Of a stretch of DNA of 64,000 nucleotides, positions 1 through 11,662 are shown piece after piece; within the stretch, counting starts at the first letter, position 1; every line of letters starts with the position of its first letter. Under the pieces are notes generated by a model. It had not been told where the DNA came from. It made no database searches and saw nothing but the letters and a program-made list of their open reading frames with translations. The position numbers and the translations under genes were made by a program. The DNA comes from Atrina japonica (lineage: Eukaryota; Mollusca; Bivalvia; Pterioida; Pinnidae): positions 186,001 through 250,000 of the forward strand of contig BROG01000799.1 of the NCBI GenBank assembly GCA_030159075.1, given 5' to 3'.

Positions 1-1010
1 GTGTGTGCTGAATCAACAATAACATAATGGTTTAAGCCCCGATACCCACATGTTTCCTCAACCTTATTAAAGTCGTTTAATTATGCGCGCTTCATCTATT
101 AAACATGATCAGATTTGTAACCATGAGGATACATGGCTTCGAAGACATAGTAAATGTAGGTCATCATCAGAGATCCCGAGTGGAAAGTGTATAGATTGTT
201 TCAAGAAAGTGTTACTATTTAATCTGACAAAATATATAAACATCAAATTTGTCTCTTAAAATTTCAGCAAAATGGCATCTGAAATCGAGTGCTGAGAATT
301 TTGCCATGCTTGGTAAATAATAAATACTCAGTCCATTTAACATATAAAAAAGAAAAACATGATAAAAATAATTTTGACTTATATTCTTAAATATTTTTTA
401 ATGTGTCATAATGATGAATACTATTTTGGAACGAGTCGTCGGATGATTCAGGCAGTATCCTAAACCCCTCACAGCTGCAGGCGCTCTCTTTAATCATGTC
501 CATTCTCTATAGATATTCACTAGTGACCATATAAAGTTCACCACAATAAGGGAGAAATGCATCTTAGGTTAACTGGAACGTAATATATAATGTTAATTAA
601 GCAAAAATTACGTCTGTTAGGTTTTACATATCACTTGTATACATAGTGAATTGAGCATAAAGTAGAGCGCACAATTAGACGACGCGCTGAATTAGACGAC
701 ATAGCGGTATATGGCTGATGCAGTCATATATAGACCGCTGTCCAAATGAGTAAAATTGTTTAAGATACCTAAATTGTGGTTTGACTTTTTGGCCAAAATT
801 TGATATTATTGTTATTATATTATCTACTAAAGACCCTTCCCAGAGATTAAGATCACCGTACAGGTAGAACAAGAGCAAAAACTGATATATAGTTCAAACG
901 GCCACAAGAGCTACAGATATAACTTAAAATGTGATTGAAGTAATACAAATAAAACATAATTACCCGTATCATAAAATAATACGTATTCTAAAAGTATTCT
1001 AGCAAAAGTA
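1..1010. other. AT-rich non-coding stretch
   Basis: No open reading frame with recognisable content, RNA gene or clear repeat seen. The composition is AT-rich, as in the rest of the host background. Confidence 0.5.
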
Positions 1011-1350
1011 TTCTAGCAAGATTTGTTTTTTTTTGTTTATTGTTGTTTAACGTCCCACTCAAGAATCTTTCACTCATATGGAGACGTCACCAATGCCGGT
1101 GAAGGGCTTCAAATTTTGGCCTATGCTCGACACCTATGGCCATTGAGCAGTGAGGGTTCTTTAACGTGCAGACACTCACTGTGACACGGGACCTCGGTTT
1201 TTACTGTCTCAGTCCGAAGGACAGGAGCGTATCCGGGTTGGTAACCATTTCACATACTTCCCTGCCCAATCCGAGGATCGAACCCGGGCCGCATTGGTGA
1301 AAAGCGAGTGCGCTAACCACTGCGCTACCCGGACACCCCTTCTAGCAAGA
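1011..1350 (-). mobile_element. tRNA-derived SINE with target-site duplication
   Basis: Read on the minus strand, the element starts near 1339 with a tRNA-like head. An A-box-like TAGCGCAGTGG is followed by a B-box GGTTCGATCC, the two RNA polymerase III promoter boxes. A non-tRNA body of about 200 bases follows, and the end near 1024-1034 is T-rich on the plus strand (A-rich tail). It is flanked by an 11-base perfect direct repeat, TTCTAGCAAGA, at 1011-1021 and 1340-1350, the expected footprint of LINE-assisted insertion. The perfect duplication and intact promoter boxes suggest a fairly young copy. It has no coding capacity; mobilisation would depend on a partner LINE not seen here. Confidence 0.85.
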
Positions 1351-1962
1351 AGTAAAGTAAGTATGACTAAAGGAAAGTCAATGACCACTGAGAATACTAT
1401 CTCTTATTATGAAGCACTCATGACGTCCTGACAATGGCATGCGTGGTTCCTCCCACAGGTAGCAATACAAGATTATTATTATGTTAGCTGATCGGATTTA
1501 AAAGCTTTTCAGAGCTCATGTTGAAACGTTGTAAACCATGCCGACTGTAAATGAAGATGACTTGACTTGTTTTCCGGTGACGGACCGACTGTGCTCTTTG
1601 CTAGACTGGTGACAATGTCCTGTTTTGTCAATTATAGGAAAAGTATGGGACAACAGTTGTCAGTGGAAGCCCATTAGGGCATTTGTCGAAGGTTTTGCCG
1701 GCTCTTCATGCAGGTATTTTATGGATGTCATTCTCAATAACTACCTCACCACAACAAGCATGGACATATACAATATCAGAGGTGGCAGAACATTGAAGAT
1801 CTTCTGCACACTTTGCAAATCGACTATATGTATATTTAATTAGGTTAATATTTTTATCCACAGGTAAGAAAATAATAATTAATAAATGATTATATGAAAA
1901 TTCCAAATGTTCTCATTAAATCCGAAATATTACAGATATCGAAGTATCAAGCGTAAGAAGGT
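1351..1962. other. non-coding, nothing recognised
   Basis: Short frames exist here on both strands, but none shows repeats, domains or codon structure that would support a gene. Confidence 0.4.
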
Positions 1963-2335
1963 TCAGGATACAAATCTGGGGACTATTGGACAAACACTGA
2001 CCTCTGGAAATACAGAGATGGAATCAGGTGCCATGATGGAGTAAACATACCCTGTTGACCGGTCGCACCTGCTGCTTGTCCACAGTCAAATAGAAAATAA
2101 ATACATTACAGATAAATCTTCCTCACATTTGGTACAGACGATCACTCAACAACGACAATCGACCAGGTAAGATCAGGTGCCATGATGGAATAAGCATGCC
2201 CTGTTGACCAGTCACACCCGCTGTGAGTCCTTTGTCAAATTAAAATAAAATAAGCGAGGAATGAATCCTTGTCACACTAAGTTAAGACAATTCAACAGCG
2301 GCTGTGAACACGTAATACAACAATTCATTCGGTGA
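1963..2335 (-). repeat. two degenerate copies of the PLE 3' module
   Basis: Two successive blocks (about 1963-2155 and 2165-2335) match the 3' module that follows the reverse transcriptase at 15317-15545, in inverted orientation. Each keeps the words GATCAGGTGCCATG or similar, CCTGTTGACC and a CACACCCGC-like word in the same order. No coding part is attached. They are probably remnants of 5'-truncated Penelope-like insertions. Confidence 0.7.
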
Positions 2336-3246
2336 ATCGATAGGTAAAGGTAATGAAATCAAGCGATATTCTTACAGTAAAAAGATTCAAATTATATAAA
2401 TTTCTTTTTTACAGTTTGAAAAAGATAGACTGCGTGAAAAGTGAAATAGTGAAGTAGATAGTTTGGATAATAACATAGTCAAAATGTACAGACTACTTTG
2501 GCTGCAGTTGAAGACTTTGCTTCGTATACACGATGTACAAGTAATTTTTGGGAATAATTCTGTTTAAACAATCGATGCACTGTTTATCCTAGAATTACTA
2601 GTTTAATTATATTATAACTGCAAGTTATGTTGTTATTTTGCCTTGTGGTATATATCAGGGGGTGTAACGATATGACAGACAGGTAAACACATGTGTATAT
2701 ATAGTTAATCTCATTGTTTTCATTCGTCAAGCCACGAAACATACTTTTTTCGACATCTACCCGCGTTTACTAAATCTTTGACGCCATGCGACGCCACATA
2801 TATTGTAACCATGTAACTAGCCAAAGAACAGACACTGAATGAGGTTTGTCTGTGACAGTGTAGGGGTTAATGAAGGTACTTAAACAAAGCTTGAGATATG
2901 TTTCTGTAATTTTGTGTTGAATGTTTAGAAATTCGTTATCCATGCACCCGACTCGGGAAATACGTACCTCCGGCGATGGGCATGAAACAGTATCACCCAT
3001 AGGACGACGTAGATAACTAAAAATATATAAAATTGTCTTTTAAAATTCTGTGTACAGAATAATTTTCCACGGTTGTAACTGCACTGTATGTGTTACAGTG
3101 ATGCAATATGACCTTTTATGTTAAATGAGATCAATTCGTTTATGGCATTTTATTTTACTGTATCAGATAACTGTCTATAATACTTTTCACATCGCTCTCC
3201 AAATTACATTGCTATTTTTAATATAGACGCATTGGATTAAACAGAG
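2336..3246. other. non-coding, nothing recognised
   Basis: AT-rich sequence. I see no gene, tandem repeat or RNA gene. Confidence 0.4.
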
Positions 3247-3291
3247 GCTCAAGACGATCATTTCTTGTCAATAAGACGTCATCACTTGAGC
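3247..3291 (-). ncRNA. hammerhead-ribozyme-like motif (decayed copy)
   Basis: On the minus strand, GCTCAA is followed by a TGATGA core, a GUC/GAC stem II with loop TTATT, GAAA, a short stem III ending in GTC, and TTGAGC, which pairs with the opening GCTCAA. This is the order of a type I hammerhead. The first core base is G instead of the invariant C, so this copy is probably inactive. The same motif occurs at 15977-16022 and 43619-43664, which argues for a dispersed family rather than chance. Confidence 0.5.
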
Positions 3292-3304
3292 GACCAGAAC
3301 AAAG

Positions 3305-3330
3305 GCACAAGAAGACTTCATCACTTGAGC
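3305..3330 (-). ncRNA. partial second hammerhead-like copy
   Basis: On the minus strand, GCTCAAGTGATGAAGTCTTC repeats the 5' half of the neighbouring motif at 3247-3291, without the GAAA and cleavage-site half. It lies directly next to the fuller copy, so it may be the remnant of a tandem arrangement. Confidence 0.4.
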
Positions 3331-3520
3331 TTGAATTAAATATAGATGCAGAGTTCCGAATCAGAAAGCAGTGTCATACAAGGCCAAAACTAACCTAAAT
3401 GTATTCCCAAATCTACATGTTAATTAGACGACTATATTTAGCTTTTGGGGAAAAGTAAACTATTTAGAATTTATTTGGTGCTGCCCGTATGAAAAAAAGA
3501 ATAAAAAAATTAAAATACTA

Positions 3521-5907
3521 GGTACTGGGTTTATGTATACCTTTCACCTCATACAGTCTACTACCGATTATTTCTGTCAACTACATCGTGGAATTTTAAT
3601 TGAAAATAAGCTGTAGCGCTTCGACACAGAATGTCGGAGCATTCAAGGCTAAATGAACGAATTGTATTCGCCACCCACGGTTTACGAGTAAACGCGTAAA
3701 AAGTGTGTCTATTTTGGTTTTGAAGGGTTTGGATTTATAAAAATGTGCTATACATTCAATTTAAGTGAAGATGTTTAGACCGAGAAGTAGCGAAATATGA
3801 ACAAAAGTAAGTGGGTTTTAGATTTGTATTTCCTGTTCGGCACAAAAATGGTATTTTGCTTAAATAACTTTAGGGAAAGCATATTTCTTTGAAGTAAGTA
3901 CATTCATTTTCAAATGCACAGAAAATATGATAAAGAGAGTTGTCTCTCTTTTGTAACAATTACAGATTGATATTTTAACATATTAAACCAAATTGACATG
4001 ATTCCTTTTAAATTATTCTTAATGAAGTTTCGTAGTATTTACAATTTTCTGTTTAGATGCAATTTTTTTCAGGCCAGAAAGATGGACAAAATCATTAATT
4101 AGGATATATTTATTTTGGTATAAAAATAAAATTTGATTTCAACCTTGTCGAGTACTGTAACAAATTAAGTTTAAATGATGCCTTCAAATGAAATTTCATG
4201 ATTCTTCGGTTAAATACCAACCTATAGTGTTTTTGTTTAAATTTCTATTCTCTTTTAAATGATAATTGTATTCAATAAGTGTACGCATTTTTAGATATAT
4301 AAAATACATTTGTTTTACTCAATATAGGGTTTTTTTAATGGCTAGAATGTTGATTATAGGAATTCGTAACAAGATCAGAGCAATTTAAAGATGTAAATTC
4401 ATCTAAATATCTCCGAAAAGGAAAATTAAAAAAATACTTTTGGAGCCAAATGGACAGGATAAGAAACTGAGCTAGACCAAAATAACGCAGTAATTTATAC
4501 TATAAGGTTAACAAGAAGAAAATTAGAAAATTAATTCACTGTATTTCTATACAACAATAACATTAACTTTTCTTACGTCAGAGTTTTCGATTTAGCATTA
4601 GAATGTAGGTTACGGTCATAAGCCATTATGCATACTTTTTCTATGTCTAACAAACTATTACGTCTAGATGTTTGGTTTTTATGGTATTAGAATGTGGGTT
4701 ACATGTTTAGTTGTTCAATTTACGTGGAACATTACGCGTTTTTATGTAAAGGAAATTATTGACATGGTATTAATCTTCACGCAAGATTAATACGAATTGT
4801 ATTCTGAAACTTCATAAGTGTAACTGTATTATATTCCACGGTATTTTTGGCGTATTTTCTTTGACCGCGACATAGCGGAATTAATCCTCTGTGAATAAAA
4901 GCTCAACTTACAGTACAGGTACTTAGATGGTCATTAGCATTATGCACTGATCCTGCTTAAAGTTACCAATATAACAACACCTTTCTTTTACGACACAAGT
5001 TTCGCTTTATAAATTGTAGGTTACTAGTCGAATAGTATTAATGCAATAATCTATGACTTAATCCATTCATCATTAAATTACATGGTGATTGATTTTGCAA
5101 TCTGAATTAAGATAATGATCAAAGGAAGCAGGGAGCTTTATTTATTTAGATTTACTTTATAGTCATGTTACCTATTCTTTGGGAATACTGTGAATGATGA
5201 CGAAATTCGATTAAATCGAAATAAAAAGTTTTATACTCAGAAGAATAATAAGATCTATTCTTTCTTTCCTAGGGGTTTCCACATCATAAGTTTCTTTCTC
5301 TAGTGCTCGTCAGGTATGGATTTTGAATTTTTACACTTATGCAGAGACAAACGACTTTAGGAAAATTTAACGTGTTTGTGAAGTTAAAAGTATTGTACAA
5401 TCACATTCTGAAGATAAAAACTATTGATCCTAATCGCAAATAAACATCAACTTTTATGTATAATGTGTCTTCTTTGGCCGATCTAGGATGGTAGGGGGTT
5501 GACAACGCAATTAAATTTAAGTAGTCTGTGCTCCGCTATTTTTGAATTAAAAGAAGCCTTGTTACATTTTCTTTTAGCTGTACATCCAGCATGCAAGCTA
5601 TACAAATACACAAACGTGTTTTGCATTGCCTAGACATCAAACACTCTGTACATAACACCTTAGTGTGAAAATGACTCCTAATAAAATTTATTTTAAGAGG
5701 TCAATATACGCGAAGACCGTTCCTTTAATTGGCGAAGGAATCTGTTTTTAGTCATGAATTTGTTGAGGAGTATGTCACAGGATTGGACCAAAATGAAGAC
5801 CCGGAACCGAACACTTTATTTCTGAATGGTAAGAAGCTTCCCGATTGTTAATCAAATCTCGTATTCGGAAACCTAAAGGGACTATGAAAACACGTTATCC
5901 CTCAGTA
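3521..5907 (+). repeat. tandem duplication, unit 1 (about 2.4 kb)
   Basis: This block is repeated from 5908 onward in the same orientation. Both start at a TACTGGGTTTATGTATAC-like word and end in the N-terminal part of a Penelope-like reverse transcriptase (a TATCCCTCAGTATTTA word near 5899-5913 and 8408-8424). Similarity is high throughout, but the two copies differ by many scattered one- to three-base gaps. No gene is seen apart from the PLE fragment at the end. The sequence contains a dispersed motif, GCGGAATTAA with TGAATAAAAGC nearby (4875-4905), also found around 7367-7397 and 16600-16625. Confidence 0.8.
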
Positions 5908-8430
5908 TTTACTGGGTTTATGTATACCTCATACAGTCTACCAGCAGCGGTAATGGCTTAGCGGTTGTAAATATTATGAACATAATAAAAGAGACCAAAA
6001 AGAAATGTTCCAGGCGATCATTTCTGTCAACTTCATCAGTGGAATTTTAATTGAAAATAGATGTAGCGTTCCGACACAGAAAGTCGGAGCATTCAAGGCT
6101 AAATGAACGAATTGTATTCGCAAACCCGTTTAAGAGTAAACGCCGTAAAAAGGTGTCTATTTTGGCTTTTGAGGAGTTTGGAATTTAAAATGTGCTATAC
6201 ATTCAAATTTAAGTGAAGATGTTTAGACGAGAAGTAGAACAACTATGAACAAACAGTATGTGTGTTTGATTTGTATTTCTTTCGCAAAAATGGTAATTCT
6301 TGCTCTAAATAACATTTAGGCAAGCTATTTCTATGAAGTAAGACAATCATTTTTCAAATTCACAGAAAATATGATAAAGAGAGTTGTCTCTCTTTGAACA
6401 AAACAGTTGATATTTTTACATTAAACAAATTGACATGATTCCTTTTATATATTCTATAAAGAGTTTCGAGTATTTACAAATTCTGTTTAGATTCAATTTT
6501 TTCGGCAGAAAGATGACAAATCATTAATAGGATTCATATATATATTTGGTATAAAAATAAACTTTGATTCAACCTTGTCGAGTACAGTACCACATTAAGT
6601 CTTAAAATGATGCCTCAAATGAACATTTCATGAAATTGGTTAAATACCAACAATATAGTCGTTTTAATTCTCATCTCCTTTAAAATGATTTTATTCAATA
6701 AAGTGTACGCATTATTTCGATATAAATACATTTGTTTTACACCAATATAGGGTTTTATTTAACTGCAAGCATGTTGATTATAGGAATTCTTAACAAGCAT
6801 CAAGACGCAATTTAAAGATGTAAATTCATCTAAATATCGAAATGGAAATTAAAAAATACTTTTGGAGCCAAATGGAGAAAGCCAAAATGAGCTCAGACCA
6901 AAATAAAGCAGTAATATATACATTAGGTTAACAAAGAAGAAAATTAGAAAATTAATATCACTGTATTTCTAAACCAACAATAACAATACTTTCCTTACGT
7001 CAGAATTTTAGCTTTAGCATTAGAAATGTAGGTTACAGGTCATTAGCATTATGCACTTATTCTTTGCTCTAACAACACTATTACGTCAGAATTTTTGCTT
7101 TAGCATTAGGAATGTAAGCATTATGCACTAATTCTTTGTTCTAACAACACTATTACGTCAGATGTTTGGTTTTAGGATTAGGAATGTGGGTTACTGTATA
7201 GTTGTTCAATTTCACGTGAGAACATTTCGCGTTTTTCTGTAAGGAAGTTATTGACAGGTATTAAACTTCACGCAAGATTAATTACGAATTGTATTTCTGA
7301 TACTTCATAAGTGTAATGTATTATATTCACGGTATTTTTTGGCGTATTTTCTTTGACCGCGAACATAGCGGAATTAAATCCTCTGTGAATAAAAGCAACT
7401 ATACAGTACAGGTAATTAGACTGGTCATTAGCATTATGCACTGATCCCCTGCTCTAAGTCTACCAATATAACAACACACTCTTACGACACAAGTTTCGCT
7501 TTATAAATGTAGGTTACTAGTCATTAGTATTATGCACTAATCCTATGACCTTAATCCATTATCATTTAACTGTTTCTTACAAATTACCTGGTAATTGATT
7601 TTGCAATCATCATGATTTAAGATAATGATAAAGGAAGCAGGGCTTATCATTTATTTAGATTTACTTTATAGTCATGTACCTATCTTGGGCATACTGTGAA
7701 TGATGACGAAATTCGATAAATCGTAATAAAAAGTTTATCTCAGAAGAATAATAAGTCTATCTCTTTCTTTCCTTGGGGTTTCCAATCATATGATTCCTTT
7801 TCTAGAGCTCGTCAGGTATGGCATTTTGATTTTTACACTATATTCCAGCAGACAAACGACTTTTACTGAAAATTTAAACGTGTATGTGAAGTTAAAAGTA
7901 TCTGTACACATCCAATCTGAAGGACTAACTATTGATCAATACAAATAAAACATCCACTTTTATGTATATGTGTCTTCATTGGCCGATATAGAGATGGTAG
8001 GGGGTAGCAACGCCATTTAATTTTAGTAGTCCTGTGCTCCGCCATATTTTGAATTGAAGACCACGCCTTGCATTTCATATAGCTGTACATCCAGCATCGC
8101 ATCCAAGCTATTCAAATACAAACGGGTTTTGCAGTGCCTAGACATCAACCATCTTGTACATAACACCTTCACGTGTTGAAAATGAACCCCTAAAAATCTT
8201 ATTTTAAGAGGTCCAATATACCGCGAAGACCGTTCCTTTAATTGGCGACAGAATTTCAGTTTAGTCATGAATTCTGTTGAGGATTATGTCAGAGGATGGA
8301 CCAAACATGAAGACCCGGAACCGAACACTTTTTTCTGAATGGCTAAGAGCTCTACGATTGTTAATCAAATCTCGTATTCGGAAACCTAAAGGGACTATGA
8401 AAACACGTTATCCCTCAGTATTTAGTGATC
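5908..8430 (+). repeat. tandem duplication, unit 2 (about 2.5 kb)
   Basis: Second copy of the block at 3521-5907. It carries an extra segment of about 60 bases near 5940-6020 that unit 1 lacks. At its right end the sequence continues into a longer Penelope-like reverse transcriptase fragment, whereas unit 1 stops abruptly at the shared word and jumps back to the start of unit 2. Whether this is a real duplication or two allelic or noisy contig ends joined in tandem cannot be decided here. Confidence 0.75.
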
Positions 8431-8566
8431 CAGAAGTAGTAACTGAATTAGATAGATTACATGACCAATATATACTGGTACCAGCAGACAAAGCCTCAAA
8501 TAATATAGTTTTTATTTGCAAGGCATATTACTATAATGATTCATTAGAAGAACTAGGGTTTAATTT
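8277..8566 (+). pseudogene. PLE reverse transcriptase, N-terminal fragment
   Basis: The frame reads through IKSRIRKPKGTMKTRYPSVF and then DKASNNIVFICKAYYYN, the region upstream of the polymerase palm in this Penelope-like family. The same segment lies on the minus strand near 33580-33640. It ends abruptly where an inverted PLE 3' module begins at about 8567. No catalytic motifs are included, so this is a fragment. The apparent continuation of the frame to 8690 runs into the inverted module and is not protein of this gene. Confidence 0.7.
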
Positions 8567-9284
8567 AAAACATCTCAGATACCAAAGTATAAATCCTAGG
8601 GATGTCCAGGACACATACAAATCCGGCAAAAATGGACAAACACGGACCTTTGGAAACCAAGACGTGGGATTAGGTGCCATGGAGGAGTAAGCATCCCTTG
8701 TCGACCGGTCATACCCGCCGTGTCCACAGTCAAGTCCAAATGAAATGCGTGAGGAACGAATCCTCGTCACAATTGGTATAGACGTCTCGACAACCGAAAC
8801 GAAAAGGCAACTCAACATTTCATCCAGTGAAACAGTAATCGCAATCAAGACTATTATACCGACCATAAAATTTGTGGAACGTTGACATCAAACGCGGTTT
8901 CGATATCCCTGTGTCAATAATTTATCAGTGAGCAGTTTACATCTGTATATGAAATGTTCATGTTGAACACGCCCTGGCATATCTGATCATTTGTGAAATA
9001 TAAACTCCATATGTGGTTGACTGTGGGATGTTACTACTTAAATGTGGAAAATGTACGATGGTAAAGCCGAAATCATCGCATTTGTTGTATAGCTTAGTTG
9101 CCAATTATCAATATGGGGTTTAGTGAAGTTTAGGTATCCAATATAAATATGGTAGCTTAAAAAATCAGTATCGGTTGTAAGTAGATCAAAAGAACGTAAT
9201 ACAGACACGTGATTTTGAATGACCTTGTCCTTTGAAAGTGGGCTACGTGTGTATGTAAGAATACCAGAATTCGTATTAAATCAG
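8567..9284 (-). pseudogene. inverted PLE pieces: 3' module, RT C-terminus, RT N-terminus
   Basis: Read on the minus strand, 8567-8800 matches the PLE 3' module. The part at 8800-9110 matches the reverse transcriptase C-terminal region, including the equivalent of QGYRKPRLMSTF. The part at 9113-9284 matches the N-terminal region that normally lies far upstream. The pieces are out of their natural order, so this is a rearranged patchwork. Frames are broken throughout. Confidence 0.65.
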
Positions 9285-10285
9285 ATGTAGCTACTTAAAA
9301 ATTCTACACAACTTTTAGAAAATTTAAGGGCACACAATTTTTCTCAATTTCACAGTATAAAAACAAACGACTTCTCTACTCTTTACACAATTATTCCACA
9401 TAAGTTTTTTCACTAAAGGTGGTACCGGAAAATTCAAATATCTAGTGATTGGTTATCATGATACTTAATTTGTCAAACACCGCTCTGATTCTGCACATGA
9501 ATACACCGAAGTTGATATAAAAACATGCTGGAATTTCTAATAGACAATATATTTGTAATGTTCGGAGACGTGGTCTTTCAACAAACTGTCGGCATTCCTA
9601 TGGGAACCAATTGCGCTGCTTTATTGGCTGACCTGTTCCTTTATTCATGTGAATCATACATTCAGAGACTGCTGAATCAAAAGAAGAAAAAGCTAGAGGT
9701 GTCCTTTTCAATTAATAATGACAATTTTCATACTTATATAAATGCGATATATCCCAACGAACTAGAAATTAAAAATACAACAGAATCAAGCACACACGCT
9801 TCATACTTAGATATTTTACTAACTATATAAATAGACGGGAATTTAACAACTAAACTGATTTTCCACATTTAAGTGGTAATACCCCACAATCATCCGCATA
9901 TGGAGTTTATATTTCATAAATGATCATATATGCCAGGGCGTGTTCAACATCTGAACATTTCAAATACAGATATAATCTACTCACTGACAAATTATTGACA
10001 TAGGGATATCGAAAACCGCGTTGCGTCTACTCTGTTTCACTAAGTGAAATGTTGAGTTACCTGTTCGATGGCGGTTGTTGAGACGTTTGTAACAATTATG
10101 ACGAAGATTCATTCCTCACGTATTTCATTTTAATTTGACTGTGGACTCACGGCGGCTGTGGCCGGTCGACAGCGGATGCTTACTCCTCCATGGTACCTGA
10201 TCCCACCTCTTGATTTAAAGAAGTCGGTGTTTGTCTATTTTTACCCGATTTGTACCTATCATCCTGGACATCTTTATGATTTACA
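9285..10285 (+). pseudogene. PLE reverse transcriptase and 3' module, degraded
   Basis: Plus-strand copy of the gene described at 14205-15316. Recognisable parts include the stretch at 9525-9830 with VVFQQTVGIPMGTNCA and LADLFLYS, typical of the PLE reverse transcriptase palm. Relative to the better copy, the segment with the YIDD catalytic box is missing between the LEVSF and SINNDNFH words, so the enzyme could not be active. The 3' module follows to about 10285. Several frame changes and stops are present. Confidence 0.75.
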
Positions 10286-10299
10286 CCTTTATATATATA

Positions 10300-10463
10300 T
10301 ATAGATGATTCGTGCTCCTCCAGGGATTGCTTACCCCTCAATTGCACTTGATCCCACTTCTGGATTTTCAGAGGTCCATGTTTGTCAAATATTCACCAGA
10401 TTTGTATATGTATCCTGCACATCATGAAGATTTATAATTTGTTATCTGAAATTTTATATAAAG
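10300..10463 (+). repeat. extra PLE 3' module
   Basis: A second copy of the 3' module directly follows the one ending near 10285 and ends in a TTATCTGAAATTTTTATAT-like tail. Modules that follow each other in the same orientation fit the partial head-to-tail arrangement known for Penelope-like elements. Confidence 0.55.
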
Positions 10464-11452
10464 ACGTGAAGGCGAGACATTTCTTATAACATGGAATTTA
10501 ATCAGTAATATGCTTTAAAGTCGGTTGTATATTTAGACGATTGTTCAGTTTAAGTTTTGGTGTCTGATATTTAGAAAATGGCATCTCGGAACTTTAAAAA
10601 TAAAAAAATCCCGGACTGTTTTTGCATTGTTCTTGATAGAGTTAAGTTTGCTGAAACTCAATTCGTTGTGGGGAACTAATCTGCCAGTCAATTTAATGCA
10701 TTTGAACTAAACAGGTTCCAATTTATGTTTGGGACCTAGATGACGAACTCTCTGGGCTTGAGAATTGAACATGTTCCGGGAAGCGTATCCTAGACCACAT
10801 TGTGACCTGTATTTTAAACTAAAAGTTAGGACATGTTTCATCCGGGTTCCAAATTGGAATATTTCGAATTATATCTGGGTAGCATATTACAAAATCCCTC
10901 AGGCGCACTGGATTTCACTTCATTTAGAAGTTTTATCAATCTGTATGAAGGGTACTTTTAAAAGGAATACACATGTCCTAATATAATTCAAAATAGCATC
11001 TTTATTGAATAATAAATCAGGAGTGCATACCGCAGAACCCCTAGCATAAAGTTGTTTGTAAAATTCCAAAATGTAACGTGGAATCATTGACCAAACACAT
11101 TGGCATTCAACTGTGTGCTGAATTTCCCATCGTTTGTCTGAGTTAATTAATCTATCAATGGAACAAAACGGATAATAAGCTCATGTATAAGTGTCCGAAA
11201 GCGACTAAATAATATACCTCTCATGCCTTGTAAAATTCGAAACTTTTCGAGGAAACGTACCTCGACCCCAAGCATTTTTTTCTTATATAGACTTCCAAAG
11301 TCCAGGTAGTCAACAATATTAGTTATATGGTTCTGATAGATCGAGTGGTTACAAAGAAAATAAGAAAAATGTATTGATCAAAGTATTTGTTGATCAACTC
11401 GTTAATAAAAACTTTCTTCAAAATGATTCTAATTACTTCCCTAATTGGCGTT
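10464..11452. other. non-coding, nothing recognised
   Basis: No supported gene or repeat. A 73-codon open frame at 10765-10986 shows no domain or repeat structure. Confidence 0.4.
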
Positions 11453-11621
11453 GTCTATGTTGTTTTCATGAGGTAAACAATTTATTACACGATTGTTTGA
11501 CAAGTTTGCACTTTTTATATTAATAATCTATGTTGTTTTCATGAGGTAAACAATTTATTACACGATTGGTTGACAAGTTTGCACTTTTTATATTAATAAC
11601 ACACACACACACACACACACA

Positions 11622-11661
<40 letters not shown>
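11453..11661. repeat. 74-base direct duplication followed by a (CA)n tract
   Basis: A segment beginning TCTATGTTGTTTTCATGAGG occurs twice in direct repeat (about 11453-11525 and 11528-11602), almost identical, and runs into a CA dinucleotide tract (11599-11661) with one GA interruption. Long frames through the CA tract are by-products of the repeat. Confidence 0.85.

Positions 11662-11662
<1 letters not shown>

Noticed and set aside
8531..8866. Minus-strand frame over the PLE joins
   Set aside because: It crosses a head-to-head junction of two PLE pieces, so it is not a natural gene.
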